Counted from the stretch's first letter, positions 52,205-61,296 are shown. The stretch is DNA of 64,000 nucleotides from Salibacterium lacus (GCF_042684865.1 NZ_JBHUML010000002.1:620001-684000), one strand, 5' to 3'. Notes: generated by a model not told the origin, from the sequence alone. Numbers and translations: made by a program.

Positions 52205-53399
52205 TTTTCGCGCCTATCGCCTCGATGACGTTGACGGTGACGGCGTTACCCGCCATTTTGTAGCGCTGGCTGTCCGAAATACCCTCGTCCAGGACGACGT
52301 TGTGCGCGTAGTCCGGAAAGCCCTGTAGCCGCCAACATTCGAGGGGCGTCAGTTTGCGAATGCGGTACGTAGGCGGTTCGGCAATGCCCGTACGCTGCCC
52401 GTGATTATCCGGAAACCCGCCGTAATTTGCGTCTAATGCCGTACTCACTTCGTCCGGCCGCGCGTGAAATTCGCCATACCGTTTGTTGACGGCGATTTTC
52501 GAATCTTCTGCCTGTTCGACTACGCCTTGATTGCACGAAGAGGCTTCGAGTGTCTGCGCAACGCCTCGTCCGACTCGCCCACGTCGCGTCTTGCTATTCG
52601 GAAATTGGACGTTAACAGCGTCGCCCTCTTCGGCGAGCGTGTAGCCCTTTTTCGTGGCTTCGTTTACCTCGACGCCCTGTTCCGTCAATTGGCGGACAAG
52701 TCCCGCCGTCTTCTCTTCGGAAAGGTAGTATCGCTCGTCAACTTCCGGCTCTAGGATGTCGCGCAATCTCGTTTCTACCGAAAGCTGCTCCGGCCAGTCG
52801 AAGTTAAACGTCTTAACATCGTCGTATCCGCTTATTCTGCGCTTGCCTTTCGCGACAACATTCGTGCCGGCTATCGTCCATTCCGCATTATTGACGAGGT
52901 CTTCTCGGACTGCTACGATAAAGATACGTTCGCGATTCTGCGGCACGCCGAAATATTTCGAGTTGAGGACGTTGAAGTCGACGCGGTATCCGCACTCGTT
53001 CAGCGCCTTGACGATGGTGTCGAGCGTTTTACCGCGGTCGTGGCCGACCAAGCCTTTTACGTTCTCGATAAGGACAGCTTTCGGCTGCTTTTCGTTTGCT
53101 ATCCGCGCAACATCGAAGAATAGCGTACCTCTTGCGTCGTCAAAACCGCCACGACTTCCCGCGACGCTGAACGATTGGCATGGCGTCCCTGCTACGAGTA
53201 CGTCGTGTTCCGGGACGTCCTTGGCGTGAATCTCCTTAATGTCGCCATATAAGTCGTCCGCTCCGTAAAGTACCTCGTACGCTTTTTGCGCATACTTGTC
53301 GATTTCGCTCGCAAATACGCATTGGCCGCCTAAATTTTCGAGTCCTTGACGAAAACCTCCGATGCCTGCGAACATTTCAACAAACGTAAATTCCGCTAT
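52182..53399 (-). CDS. C5-cytosine DNA methyltransferase (start uncertain, no AUG)
   Basis: About 405 residues. Motif I is FAGIGGFRQG, IV is GTPCQSFSVAG, VI is LIENVKG, VIII is QNRERIFIVA and X is GNAVTVNVIEAIG, all intact. The first in-frame ATG (53375) falls inside motif I and would remove the first strand. Upstream codons read TFVE before it, and the AAAGGGG sits 9 bases before ATA at 53399 (ATT at 53405 is closer). No cognate restriction enzyme is seen; a phage orphan methyltransferase that protects its DNA is likely. Confidence 0.9.
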   Translation of the reverse strand: MAEFTFVEMFAGIGGFRQGLENLGGQCVFASEIDKYAQKAYEVLYGADDLYGDIKEIHAKDVPEHDVLVAGTPCQSFSVAGSRGGFDDARGTLFFDVARIANEKQPKAVLIENVKGLVGHDRGKTLDTIVKALNECGYRVDFNVLNSKYFGVPQNRERIFIVAVREDLVNNAEWTIAGTNVVAKGKRRISGYDDVKTFNFDWPEQLSVETRLRDILEPEVDERYYLSEEKTAGLVRQLTEQGVEVNEATKKGYTLAEEGDAVNVQFPNSKTRRGRVGRGVAQTLEASSCNQGVVEQAEDSKIAVNKRYGEFHARPDEVSTALDANYGGFPDNHGQRTGIAEPPTYRIRKLTPLECWRLQGFPDYAHNVVLDEGISDSQRYKMAGNAVTVNVIEAIGAKIIPLLRA

Positions 53400-53400
53400 A

Positions 53401-53958
53401 TTAATCGTCCCCTTTCGTTAGTAAACCGCGCATAATCTCGTCAAACTGCGCAAATGCTGCCGCCTGCTCGCCGGAGTTGTCTATCGTGTAGTCCGCGGCA
53501 AACTCTCCGATATGACGTTCCGTGGCGTGCTGTAATTGCGCCGTATCGAACGCCTCGCCCGCCGATTCCATGCGCGCAATTCGGGCCGTCTCATCGGCAA
53601 ATACTTCGATAATGACGTAGCCACGCGCGCGGCAGGCGTCTATTTCGTTCTGCTGGCGGGCGTCCGTAATGATAGGCCGCGCCTTAAATACGGAGGACTC
53701 CTGTTCTCGCCGTATTCCATCGAAACAATGCCGTACCCATACGTCCGGATCATAGTCGCGCATGACGTTCATGTGCTGATACAGACCGCGCGGCTTCGGC
53801 TCGGCCGGCACCCACGGGTATACTTCGTGTGCCAGCCGTTTTAAGGCGTCGCCGAACGCAAAGCGCGTGAAACCGTATTTTTCCGCGGCGTACCCCGCGA
53901 TCGTGTCCTTGCCCGACCGCATTTGGCCGGTGAGCGCTATTCCGTTAATTTCGCCCAT
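53401..53958 (-). CDS. phage deoxynucleoside monophosphate kinase
   Basis: 185 residues. P-loop ALTGQMRSGKDTIAG (~7-20) and RPIITDARQQNE in the middle match phage dNMP kinases (T4 gp1-like P-loop kinases). It would supply dNDPs for the adjacent ribonucleotide/thymidylate block. I chose the ATG at 53958, with AAAAGGAGG upstream. Confidence 0.8.
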   Translation of the reverse strand: MGEINGIALTGQMRSGKDTIAGYAAEKYGFTRFAFGDALKRLAHEVYPWVPAEPKPRGLYQHMNVMRDYDPDVWVRHCFDGIRREQESSVFKARPIITDARQQNEIDACRARGYVIIEVFADETARIARMESAGEAFDTAQLQHATERHIGEFAADYTIDNSGEQAAAFAQFDEIMRGLLTKGDD

Positions 53959-54140
53959 TCTTCGTCCTCCTTTTCGAGCCAGCAATCGGCGCAAAAGTCG
54001 CCTATTCCGAAGTTTCCCGTACATATTTCCGCCTCGTCGTAAATCTCCGCCCCGCACGCGTCACACTCGACAATTTCCGGCTGTGCTTGCGGGTCGGCGA
54101 GGCCTTCCGCGAATCGGTCGAGGTTCGGCCGGCCGATCAT
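53937..54140 (-). CDS. small zinc-ribbon-like protein
   Basis: 67 residues. CDACGAEIYDE and FCADCWLE give a CxxC...CxxC pattern for one zinc. It overlaps both neighbours by a few bases. Function unknown. Confidence 0.7.
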   Translation of the reverse strand: MIGRPNLDRFAEGLADPQAQPEIVECDACGAEIYDEAEICTGNFGIGDFCADCWLEKEDEEWAKLTE

Positions 54141-54679
54141 TGGCGCATCCCCTCCCGAATCGTGCCTGCAACTTCGGAAATGACTTCGCTAGGTTTACGT
54201 CTGTTTCCGTGCCTATCGTTCATGTTCACGGTTATGAACATATATTCGGATTCATCTTCGCGGGGCTCGGCGATTTCCGCAACGTCCTCGATGCGCTCTT
54301 CGACCGCCGTTAAGTCCTCATCCATTGCGCCCAGCTTGCGTTCTAGCCGCTCGATGTGCGCGTACAGGTCGCTAATTTTCGCCTCCGTCAGCGTGTTCAG
54401 GCGGTCGTGCTGCGTTTCCCTCGGTGCGAATTTCGGGCGGAGGACGCGGTATTCTTCGTCGACAATAAATCCGTAATTTCCGCAGGTCACGTCCCCTCCG
54501 ATACCTTCCTCGGTGACCGCAAATATATCGCCATCTTTGTAAGGGGCACCAAACTGGCACGCGTCTGCATCTACGATAAGTATTTTATCGCCTACTTTTG
54601 CGTTCTCATCTTTCGGCAGAATGTCGTAATTCTCTCCGTCAACTACGATTGTATTACTGCTCGTAAATTCCTCCGCCAT
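54137..54679 (-). CDS. hypothetical coiled-coil phage protein
   Basis: 180 residues. A beta-rich first half (VVDGENYDILPKDENAKVGD) and a coiled coil (~105-150, DLYAHIERLERKLGAMDEDL). No family recognised. It overlaps the zinc-ribbon gene by 4 bases. Confidence 0.65.
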   Translation of the reverse strand: MAEEFTSSNTIVVDGENYDILPKDENAKVGDKILIVDADACQFGAPYKDGDIFAVTEEGIGGDVTCGNYGFIVDEEYRVLRPKFAPRETQHDRLNTLTEAKISDLYAHIERLERKLGAMDEDLTAVEERIEDVAEIAEPREDESEYMFITVNMNDRHGNRRKPSEVISEVAGTIREGMRQ

Positions 54680-54700
54680 TCTATCGCTCCCTTTCGGTAT

Positions 54701-55195
54701 TTATTCGTTAATCGTCCGCACCGTCACGTTCTGCCTACCGAAGTCTATCGCGTCATCATAATCCGCCATTAGCACGTCGACCCGCCGGCCATCTATCGCG
54801 CCGCCCGTGTCGGCCGCCACCGCCTCAATCTCGCGTCCATCAGCCAACTCGACGACTATCTCCGTGCCGAGCGCAATCACAGCCGGATCGACCGCCACGA
54901 CCGTTCTGCCTTCATGCTGCGTTGTATTGCGTACGTCGACGCCGGTCGCCGTAATGCCGGTACAGCCCGACGCGCAGGCGGCCGTGTACGCGGTGGCCTC
55001 GAATGTGCCGAGGACACGCGTTGTGGCGACCTCTGCGCTAACTTCCGAATCAGGCGCAGGTGGACGGGATTCTTCCGACTCGGCGACGACTACTTCGGCT
55101 GCCTGTCGGATCATAACGTCTGTTTCCGTGATATCGCTCATATAAGCGGACATGAGCGCGATGCTTGCGAATAGTGTTGCGCCGATACTAGCCAC
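54701..55195 (-). CDS. 3D-domain cell-wall protein
   Basis: 164 residues. A hydrophobic N-terminus (GATLFASIALMSAYM) may be a signal or anchor. Residues ~65-164 form a 3D domain: EATAYTA, SGCTGITATGVDV, VDPAVIALGT, DTGGAIDG and DAIDFGRQNV, with the three conserved Asp residues. The 3D domain belongs to the MltA/RlpA barrel group that cuts or binds glycan strands. It stands among nucleotide genes, away from the lysis block. Confidence 0.85.
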   Translation of the reverse strand: MASIGATLFASIALMSAYMSDITETDVMIRQAAEVVVAESEESRPPAPDSEVSAEVATTRVLGTFEATAYTAACASGCTGITATGVDVRNTTQHEGRTVVAVDPAVIALGTEIVVELADGREIEAVAADTGGAIDGRRVDVLMADYDDAIDFGRQNVTVRTINE

Positions 55196-55931
55196 CGTCC
55201 TTTCTCCGCTCTCCTTTCGGCATAAGTTCGCCCACGGCTACCGGAAAATGCGGCTCAATGAGCGTCAGTATCGCCTTTGCGTACGCCTGTATTTCGGCTT
55301 GCGAATCCTCCGCGAGCCGTTGCGCAAGAAAGTGGCAGACGGATTGCAGCGATGCTGTCCAGTACCACCGGACGTACATTCCGTAAGCCGGCAGGAATAG
55401 GCGCGCTTGTTCCGGTGCGATTCCGATAGACATCGCGTTTTCGTACATTTCCTCGCATTCCTCGATGATTTCGAGAAGCCGTCGCGTGAACATTTCGCCT
55501 TCGTACTCCGGCAGGTTTGCGCCGCTGCCTTGCTTCGAGTTTTCCGGCTTACTGCGCCACTCATCCGGTCGCGGCACGTAAAACACCGGCTCCTCCGTGA
55601 CGTACCTGCGGCTGCTTTCGTTCCACGCGTCGAGCGAATCGCCGGTTCCTTCCTGGTGCGCGGAGCCTACGATGTACTTGAACCATTGGCGGGCGACGAG
55701 CAACGGCGCGTGTATCTCGAACTGGGCGATGGCGTGCCGAAAAGGTGACGTGTGTCCTTCTCTCGCAAGAAAAGCGATCAGCCGGCGGTCGCGGTCGGTG
55801 AGTTCTGCGGATGCCTTTGCGTAGGACACGCGTGCGCTGTTGACGACGGTTAGGTCGCTTCCCATGACGTCGTTTAGTCGGACATATCCGTGGTCGAGTA
55901 CGTTTACGTGATTCACGCTGCTTTCGCTCAA
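55188..55931 (-). CDS. thyX: flavin-dependent thymidylate synthase ThyX
   Basis: 247 residues, TTG start with AGGAGG 8 bases upstream. ThyX makes dTMP from dUMP using FAD. The usual RHRxxSxNExSxRY signature is changed: here it reads KYIVGS, then an insertion, then NESSRRY. The helices around PFRHAIAQFEIHAPLLVARQW and RWYWTASLQSV (landmarks PFRH, ARQW, TASL) are typical. It follows the small Lar-like gene. Confidence 0.88.
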   Translation of the reverse strand: MSESSVNHVNVLDHGYVRLNDVMGSDLTVVNSARVSYAKASAELTDRDRRLIAFLAREGHTSPFRHAIAQFEIHAPLLVARQWFKYIVGSAHQEGTGDSLDAWNESSRRYVTEEPVFYVPRPDEWRSKPENSKQGSGANLPEYEGEMFTRRLLEIIEECEEMYENAMSIGIAPEQARLFLPAYGMYVRWYWTASLQSVCHFLAQRLAEDSQAEIQAYAKAILTLIEPHFPVAVGELMPKGERRKDGG

Positions 55932-56129
55932 TTATTCGTCCTCCTTACGTTTGTTCCAAATAGACGCTAACTTCCGAGCGTTGTCTGTCGATACATGTAG
56001 GAATGTACTCGGCTGTATGTCGCATTTCCTATTTGCGCATTCAATAATCGGCTTATCTAACGACCACTTCATTATCGGAGTTTTCCCGCAAAATGGACAC
56101 GGTTTTAGTTGCGGAACGGGTTCGTTCAT
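55932..56129 (-). CDS. small Lar-like zinc protein
   Basis: 65 residues. CPFCGKTPIMKW and ECANRKCDI give a zinc knuckle as in restriction-alleviation (Lar) family proteins, ending in ARKLASIWNKR. Its ATG overlaps the stop of the membrane peptide gene. Lar acts against host EcoKI-type restriction in Rac prophage; a like role is possible here but not shown. Confidence 0.7.
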   Translation of the reverse strand: MNEPVPQLKPCPFCGKTPIMKWSLDKPIIECANRKCDIQPSTFLHVSTDNARKLASIWNKRKEDE

Positions 56130-56236
56130 TATTCGCCCTCCTTGCGATTATCTTTCATATAGTCTGCCGATTTAACTACTCCGTACAGTATAACCGCGAC
56201 TACGAGCGTAATTATGACGTTGCTCCATATAATCAT
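56129..56236 (-). CDS. 35-residue single-pass membrane peptide
   Basis: MIIWSNVIITLVVAVILYG forms a membrane segment, followed by a charged tail (KSADYMKDNRKEGE). It overlaps the dUTPase stop (ATGA) upstream and the Lar-like start downstream. Function unknown. Confidence 0.65.
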   Translation of the reverse strand: MIIWSNVIITLVVAVILYGVVKSADYMKDNRKEGE

Positions 56237-56910
56237 CCGCTCACCCCGCTACTTCCGAACCCGCCTGCGCCCCGCTCTGTCGCGTCCAACTCGTCGACCT
56301 CCGTAAAAGTGACGGGCGGCACCGGCTGAACCCACGCTTGGCAAACGCGGTCACCTTTGCGAACGATGTACGAATCTTCCGGGGTCGGTTCGTGATACCC
56401 GATGAGTTCCTCGTCAAGCGTATCTACAGTGTAATCAGACGTATCCGTATATTCCGTGGTATTATCGAATAACATCGCCAATTCCCCGCGAAAATCACTA
56501 TCGATAACGCCGATGCTGTTCGGTTGGCGCAGGTTTGTCCTTAAACTGACGCCCGACCGTGGCACGATAAACATGACGTAGCCGGCCGGAATTTCGACCG
56601 ACAGTCCGAGCGGTACCTTTTCGGTAGACCCTGGCTCGATAACGACGTCCTGCGCTGCGTATAAATCGAAGGCAGCCGATCCGTCCGTCGCGTAAGTCGG
56701 CAGCGTGGCGTCCGGTGACAGGCGTTTTACTTTTACGTTGACTGGACCGGCGTTTCCGCTGCCGAATTCCGTCATTTTCGCGATTTTTTCGTTTAACTTT
56801 TCCCGTAATTCGAACGCCTTGTACGCTGTTTCGTTGAGGTCGACATTTCCGTTTTCCCGCTCGATAAGGTCGTCGAGGATGTCCCCGAGTAGTGTTCGCC
56901 AGTTACTCAT
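56233..56910 (-). CDS. dut: dUTPase with N-terminal helical extension
   Basis: 225 residues, ~50 more than usual. The first ~50 residues are helical (LLGDILDDLIERENGN). The trimeric dUTPase core has motif I DGSAAFDLYA, II PRSGVSL, III NSIGVIDSDFRGEL, IV RVCQAWVQP and V RGAGGFGSSG. It breaks dUTP to dUMP, feeding ThyX and limiting uracil in DNA. Confidence 0.92.
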   Translation of the reverse strand: MSNWRTLLGDILDDLIERENGNVDLNETAYKAFELREKLNEKIAKMTEFGSGNAGPVNVKVKRLSPDATLPTYATDGSAAFDLYAAQDVVIEPGSTEKVPLGLSVEIPAGYVMFIVPRSGVSLRTNLRQPNSIGVIDSDFRGELAMLFDNTTEYTDTSDYTVDTLDEELIGYHEPTPEDSYIVRKGDRVCQAWVQPVPPVTFTEVDELDATERGAGGFGSSGVSG

Positions 56911-57225
56911 TCAATCGCGCTCCTTTTGCGGCGAATCGACTGCCGCGCTTTTTAATATCGCCATGATCGCCGTAGCGTCCTCGTCGCGTACGCAAGTCCC
57001 GTCCCAAAATTGGACGTAAGCCCCTTCGTGTTTTCCGCCGTGACCGCAACAGGCGTTCATTAGGCCGGGCAGCGTGCCGAGGCAGCCGTCGTGGCCTTCC
57101 GGCGTGTTCGCCGCGCCGCAGTGTCCGCAAGGCCTGTCGTGGTTTTCGGATACCGGCTGCTTCGTGTCTTTATACCGGAATACGCCGGCTGCTTCTTCGG
57201 TTGCATGTCCGCGGTAATGTCCGAT
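56911..57225 (-). CDS. cysteine/histidine-rich phage protein with AUC start
   Basis: About 104 residues. RPCGHCGAANTPEGHDGCLG and LMNACCGHGGKHEGAYVQFW resemble a known family of small phage zinc proteins. Between the upstream in-frame stop and this motif there is no ATG, GTG or TTG. AAAAGGAG lies 9 bases before an ATC at 57225, the most likely start. It overlaps the dUTPase start (TGAATG). Confidence 0.75.
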   Translation of the reverse strand: MGHYRGHATEEAAGVFRYKDTKQPVSENHDRPCGHCGAANTPEGHDGCLGTLPGLMNACCGHGGKHEGAYVQFWDGTCVRDEDATAIMAILKSAAVDSPQKERD

Positions 57226-57255
57226 ATTATCGCGCTCCTTTTCGACTAATTTACG

Positions 57256-57921
57256 TCAATCCCACGTCATTTCGTCCGCCTTTTGCGCCAGTCTGCCGCG
57301 GAAATTAACGGTCAGCTCGCAAACTTTTGCGTACGGCTCGTCGTGGAACCATTCAAGGTACGGCACGAAGCCGGACTTTTTCGGGTCTTTGAGGTCGCAC
57401 TGTTTGTCGTGGCCGATGACGATAACAGTCGTTGTGTCATGGCAGCGCGTCAACACCTTTTTCATTTCGCCGCGCGTCAGGTTGGCGGCCTCGTCGATAA
57501 TCAGCGTGGAGTCCCGGATATTCGTGCCGCGAACGAACGTGTGCGACTTCGCCTCGATCCACGTTTGCGCGTTAATCATTTCCGGATTGCTTTCGCTGTA
57601 TATCGAAAACCGCGGGTCTTCGCCGATTTCGTCCAGCGCGTCGAGTAGCGGCTGCGTGTACTTCGATTCCTTCTCCTCGACCGTGCCCGGCGTATAGCCG
57701 AGCGCGCCCTCCTCGATCGGGCTGAACGTGTAAATCAGCGGCTTTTCGAGCAGCTTTGCGGCTGCTACGGCGAGGGTCGTTTTGCCTGTGCCGGCTTTCG
57801 CGTTGACGAACGTAATCTGATTATCGAAGATGCTGTCGACATATTCCCGTTGCTCGTCCGTTAGCTTGTCGGCAAATCCGAAGAACATTGTGCCGCGAAT
57901 CTCGTCGCTCTTTTTCGCCAT
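57256..57921 (-). CDS. PhoH-like ATPase
   Basis: 221 residues. Walker A NAKAGTGKTTLAVAAAK (~40-56), LIIDEAANLTRGEMKK as Walker B and GHDKQCDL fit the PhoH family. Phage PhoH proteins are common but their role is unsettled; RNA helicase/nuclease activity is suggested for related proteins. Confidence 0.88.
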   Translation of the reverse strand: MAKKSDEIRGTMFFGFADKLTDEQREYVDSIFDNQITFVNAKAGTGKTTLAVAAAKLLEKPLIYTFSPIEEGALGYTPGTVEEKESKYTQPLLDALDEIGEDPRFSIYSESNPEMINAQTWIEAKSHTFVRGTNIRDSTLIIDEAANLTRGEMKKVLTRCHDTTTVIVIGHDKQCDLKDPKKSGFVPYLEWFHDEPYAKVCELTVNFRGRLAQKADEMTWD

Positions 57922-57922
57922 A

Positions 57923-58216
57923 TTATTCGCCTACCTTTCGGATTATCGTGATTTCTCCACGCTGATCGACTATTTCGTAGCCTTGCTCGTACACTTCGTT
58001 GTAGTCGTCGACGATAGCTTCGTAGCGCGTTTCGATAACTACCGACTGAGTGAGAAACAATCCGCCAATTAGCGTAATGATAATCCCGAGTGTGACGAAG
58101 AACGGCTCCTGCCCGTCTATACCGGCGCTGACCGTCGCTACTCCGACAATCAAGACAATTGCCGACGCAACGAACAGCCACCACGTTCCGTACGTAAATT
58201 CTGCGACTATTTCCAT
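57923..58216 (-). CDS. small membrane protein
   Basis: 97 residues with two membrane segments (LFVASAIVLIVGVATVSAGI and FVTLGIIITLIGGLFLTQSV) and a soluble tail (YEIVDQRGEITIIRKVGE). It lies between nrdF and phoH with short gaps. Function unknown. Confidence 0.7.
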   Translation of the reverse strand: MEIVAEFTYGTWWLFVASAIVLIVGVATVSAGIDGQEPFFVTLGIIITLIGGLFLTQSVVIETRYEAIVDDYNEVYEQGYEIVDQRGEITIIRKVGE

Positions 58217-58231
58217 CGGCTCACCTCCGTT

Positions 58232-59215
58232 TTATTCGAAAATAAAGTCTTCGTCGCGCAACGGCTCGACCGTCGCCTTTTTGTACCCCGTACCTTTCAT
58301 CGAAAAGAAGTCGTGGGATTTCGTTTTCGTGTCGAGGCCGTTCACGACGATCGGATTGACGTCTGTTTCGTTGAACTTCGCGTCAAAGCCGAGGTTCATC
58401 ATCGCCTTGTCCGCGTTATATCGGAGAAACTTCTTCACGTCGTCCGCCAGGCCGACCGCGTCGTATAGTTCTTCGGTGTACTCGAGTTCGTTTTCGTATA
58501 ACTCGTAAAGCAAGTCGGACACGAACGTTTTCAACTCCGCTTGCTGCTCGGGCGACTGCCGGTTGTATATTTCTTGCGCGAGCAGGCCGATGTAAACGCC
58601 GTGGATCGCCTCGTCGCGAATAATGAGATTAATAATCTCACCGGCCTGCATCAGCTTGCCCTGCCCGTAGAAATACAGCGGATAGTAGAAGCCGGAGTAA
58701 AACAGGAAACTTTCGAGCATTACCGATGCCGCCATCGCCTTATACAGCGAAATGTCGTCGCCCTCGACTATATTGCGGTAGTGTTCGTCGACAATCTGCG
58801 TTTTCCTTTGGAGGTACGGATTCCGCTTGACCCATTCGAACAACTCGTCGATTTTCTCAATCGGCGCGAACGTCAGGAATATATTCGAGTAGGACTTCGC
58901 GTGAACGGCGTTTTCCATCATCGTCATGAACGAAATGAGCGCCTTCCGTTGGTGGCCACCGACATGTTCGGCAATTCGCGCCATACCGACGTTGCCCTGC
59001 TCCGTGTCGAGCAGCGTAAGTCCGGCAAGAACTCGCATGTACGTTTCCTGTTCCGCCTCGGACAGCGATTCCCACGTTAGTTCATCGTTGTTCAGCGGGA
59101 TTTCTTCTGGAAGCCAGAACTGCTTAACGTTCTGATCGAAGAACATTTGCGTAAATCCGTCGTCGTGTTCCGCCCAGTTCGCCGCGTCGAATACTTTCTC
59201 GTTTACACCTGGCAT
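58232..59215 (-). CDS. nrdF: class Ib ribonucleotide reductase beta subunit NrdF
   Basis: 327 residues. Metal ligands are found in LTLLDTEQGN, MMENAVHAKSY (with the radical Tyr), MLESFLFYSGF and IIRDEAIHGVYIG. It houses the dimanganese- or diiron-tyrosyl cofactor for NrdE. It overlaps nrdE by 13 bases. Confidence 0.95.
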   Translation of the reverse strand: MPGVNEKVFDAANWAEHDDGFTQMFFDQNVKQFWLPEEIPLNNDELTWESLSEAEQETYMRVLAGLTLLDTEQGNVGMARIAEHVGGHQRKALISFMTMMENAVHAKSYSNIFLTFAPIEKIDELFEWVKRNPYLQRKTQIVDEHYRNIVEGDDISLYKAMAASVMLESFLFYSGFYYPLYFYGQGKLMQAGEIINLIIRDEAIHGVYIGLLAQEIYNRQSPEQQAELKTFVSDLLYELYENELEYTEELYDAVGLADDVKKFLRYNADKAMMNLGFDAKFNETDVNPIVVNGLDTKTKSHDFFSMKGTGYKKATVEPLRDEDFIFE

Positions 59216-61296
59216 GATAGGCAGTCCTCCTGTCCGGTATCTCGTGTTCTCGCGTAGTACAGCGTCTTGATTCCTTTGTGGTGCGCGTAAAGATCGATCC
59301 TGTTGACGTCTCGTGTCGTTACGGTGTCGTTCAGGAACAGCGTAAACGAAATGCCTTGGTCGACATGGCGTTGAATGGTCGCTATTAAGTCGACGACTTT
59401 AAACATGTCCATATCGTACGCCTCTTTGTACAGAAACCACGTCTGCGCGGAAAGGCCGGGCATCGGATAGTATGTTTTCGAATTGCCGTACGTTCGCTCC
59501 TCGATGCGTTCCATAATCGGCATAACGCCGGCTGTCGATGACTGCACGTAGCTAATCGACCCTGTCGGCGCGATAGCTAGGCGGTAGCTGTGGTAGAGTC
59601 CGTATGCCGCGACTGACTCCGCTAATTCGCGCCAGTCCGCCGGTGTAGGCAGCGTGATCCCTTCGAACAATTCCGCGACCTTTTCCGTTCGTGGCGTGAT
59701 TTCTTCGTCTACATATTGCGCAAAGTAACTGCCGTCTGCGTACGTTGACCCGTCAAATCCGTAAAACGTTTCGCCTGTTTCTTTCGCTAGTTCATTCGAC
59801 CGGACGAGCGACCAGTAGTTGACGGCGGCGAAGAATATGTCCGCAAACTCCCGCGCTTGCTCCGATTCATAGGCGATGCCATTTTGCGCAAGAAAGCCGT
59901 GCAGGTTCATCGCGCCAAGGCCGACCGACCGCATTTCTTCGTTGGCCTTTCGGACAGCAGGCGCGTTGTCAATCGAGGTGGATTCGGAAACCCGCGTAAG
60001 GGCGTCCATTGCCGTTTTGACCGATGACCTTATCGATTTATTGCGCATGATGTTCACGATATTCAGGCTGCCGAGGTTACATGAAATGTCGAGGCCGATG
60101 TCGTCCTCTTCGCCGTAGTCGGTGTAGGACGAAACTTTTGCGGCTTCTAGCACTTCGCTGCAAAGATTTGATTTCGTAACCTTTGCGATGTTGTTCAGCG
60201 CATGGACGGCATTTACGTTGTCCTCGAACATGATGTACGGATAACCGGATTCACTCCGTAATACCGCCAATTTCTGTAACAACTCGCGCGGATTGATCTT
60301 TTCTTTCCGTACGTTCGGATTCTCCGCCAGTTCCTCGTACATGTCGCTGAAATTCATTTCGTCGAGAAACTGCCCGTATTCGCGCTTAACGGAGTGCGGA
60401 TAAAAGACGTAAGCGTTCCGGTTGTTGCGCGCTAGTTCGATGAATTTGTCCGGAATGACGACGCCAATCGAAAGGGTTTTCGCCCGGACGTCTTCGTCGG
60501 CCGATATTTTCTTCGTGTCGAGAAAGTCGTGAATGTCCGCGTGGAATACGTTGAGGTAAACGGCCCCGCTGCCTTGTCTTTGCGACATCTGATCGGCATA
60601 GCGGAACGCATTGTCGAGCAGCTTCATGACGCCGACAACGCCTTTTGTCGCATTCTCTACCTTTTTAATCGGCTCGCCTTTCGCTCGTATTTTCGATAGG
60701 TTCAACGAAACACCGCCGCCCATTTTCGAAAGTTGCATCGACGTATCAATCGCCTTCGAAATGTCGTTCAGCGAGTCGTTCACTTCGAGCAGAAAGCACG
60801 AAACTAGCTCGCCCCGCCGTTTCCGGCCGGCATTCATGAACGTCGGCGTCGCCGGCTGGAACTCCTGCCGCATCATCACATGAAGGTATTCCGTCGCTTT
60901 CGCCGCGTCGCCTTTCCCGAAGAACAGCGCAACAATCGTTACTCTGTCCTCGTAGCGTTCGAGAATTTTCGTGCCGTCGTTCGTTTTCAGCGCGTAGTCG
61001 TTGTAAAATTTGAACGCGCTCATGAACGAAGGAAACCGGAATTTATAGTCGTAAGCAGCGCGGTATATTTCTTTAACGTCCGCGAAGTCGTACTGTTCGA
61101 TAACCTCCGGCTCGTAATAGTCGTTTTCGATCAGATAGTCGAGTTTTTCGCGCAGGTCGTGAAAGAAAACGGTATTCTGATTTACGTAATCGATGAAGTA
61201 TCGGCGGGCGGCCTCCGTATCTTTTTCGAATTGGAACGACCCGCCGTCTTTGCGGATCATCATTTCGTTGTTCAGTTCGATGTATTTTTCCGTCAA
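59203..61296 (-). CDS. nrdE: class Ib ribonucleotide reductase alpha subunit NrdE
   Basis: 697 residues from a TTG at 61296 (MTEKYIELNNEMMIRK), which overlaps the nrdI stop as TTGA; GGAGG lies 10 bases before it. Key parts are SNLCSEVLEA (active-site Asn/Cys/Glu), LGAMNLHGFL and the C-terminal redox pair EDCLSCQV. It reduces NDPs to dNDPs. No intron or intein interrupts it, though these genes often carry them in phages. A longer frame to 61605 is a shadow over nrdI. Confidence 0.95.
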   Translation of the reverse strand: MTEKYIELNNEMMIRKDGGSFQFEKDTEAARRYFIDYVNQNTVFFHDLREKLDYLIENDYYEPEVIEQYDFADVKEIYRAAYDYKFRFPSFMSAFKFYNDYALKTNDGTKILERYEDRVTIVALFFGKGDAAKATEYLHVMMRQEFQPATPTFMNAGRKRRGELVSCFLLEVNDSLNDISKAIDTSMQLSKMGGGVSLNLSKIRAKGEPIKKVENATKGVVGVMKLLDNAFRYADQMSQRQGSGAVYLNVFHADIHDFLDTKKISADEDVRAKTLSIGVVIPDKFIELARNNRNAYVFYPHSVKREYGQFLDEMNFSDMYEELAENPNVRKEKINPRELLQKLAVLRSESGYPYIMFEDNVNAVHALNNIAKVTKSNLCSEVLEAAKVSSYTDYGEEDDIGLDISCNLGSLNIVNIMRNKSIRSSVKTAMDALTRVSESTSIDNAPAVRKANEEMRSVGLGAMNLHGFLAQNGIAYESEQAREFADIFFAAVNYWSLVRSNELAKETGETFYGFDGSTYADGSYFAQYVDEEITPRTEKVAELFEGITLPTPADWRELAESVAAYGLYHSYRLAIAPTGSISYVQSSTAGVMPIMERIEERTYGNSKTYYPMPGLSAQTWFLYKEAYDMDMFKVVDLIATIQRHVDQGISFTLFLNDTVTTRDVNRIDLYAHHKGIKTLYYARTRDTGQEDCLSCQV

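Noticed and set aside
59203..61296. Intron or intein in nrdE or nrdF
   Set aside because: These are common intron hosts in phages, but both frames read through without breaks and with normal length.
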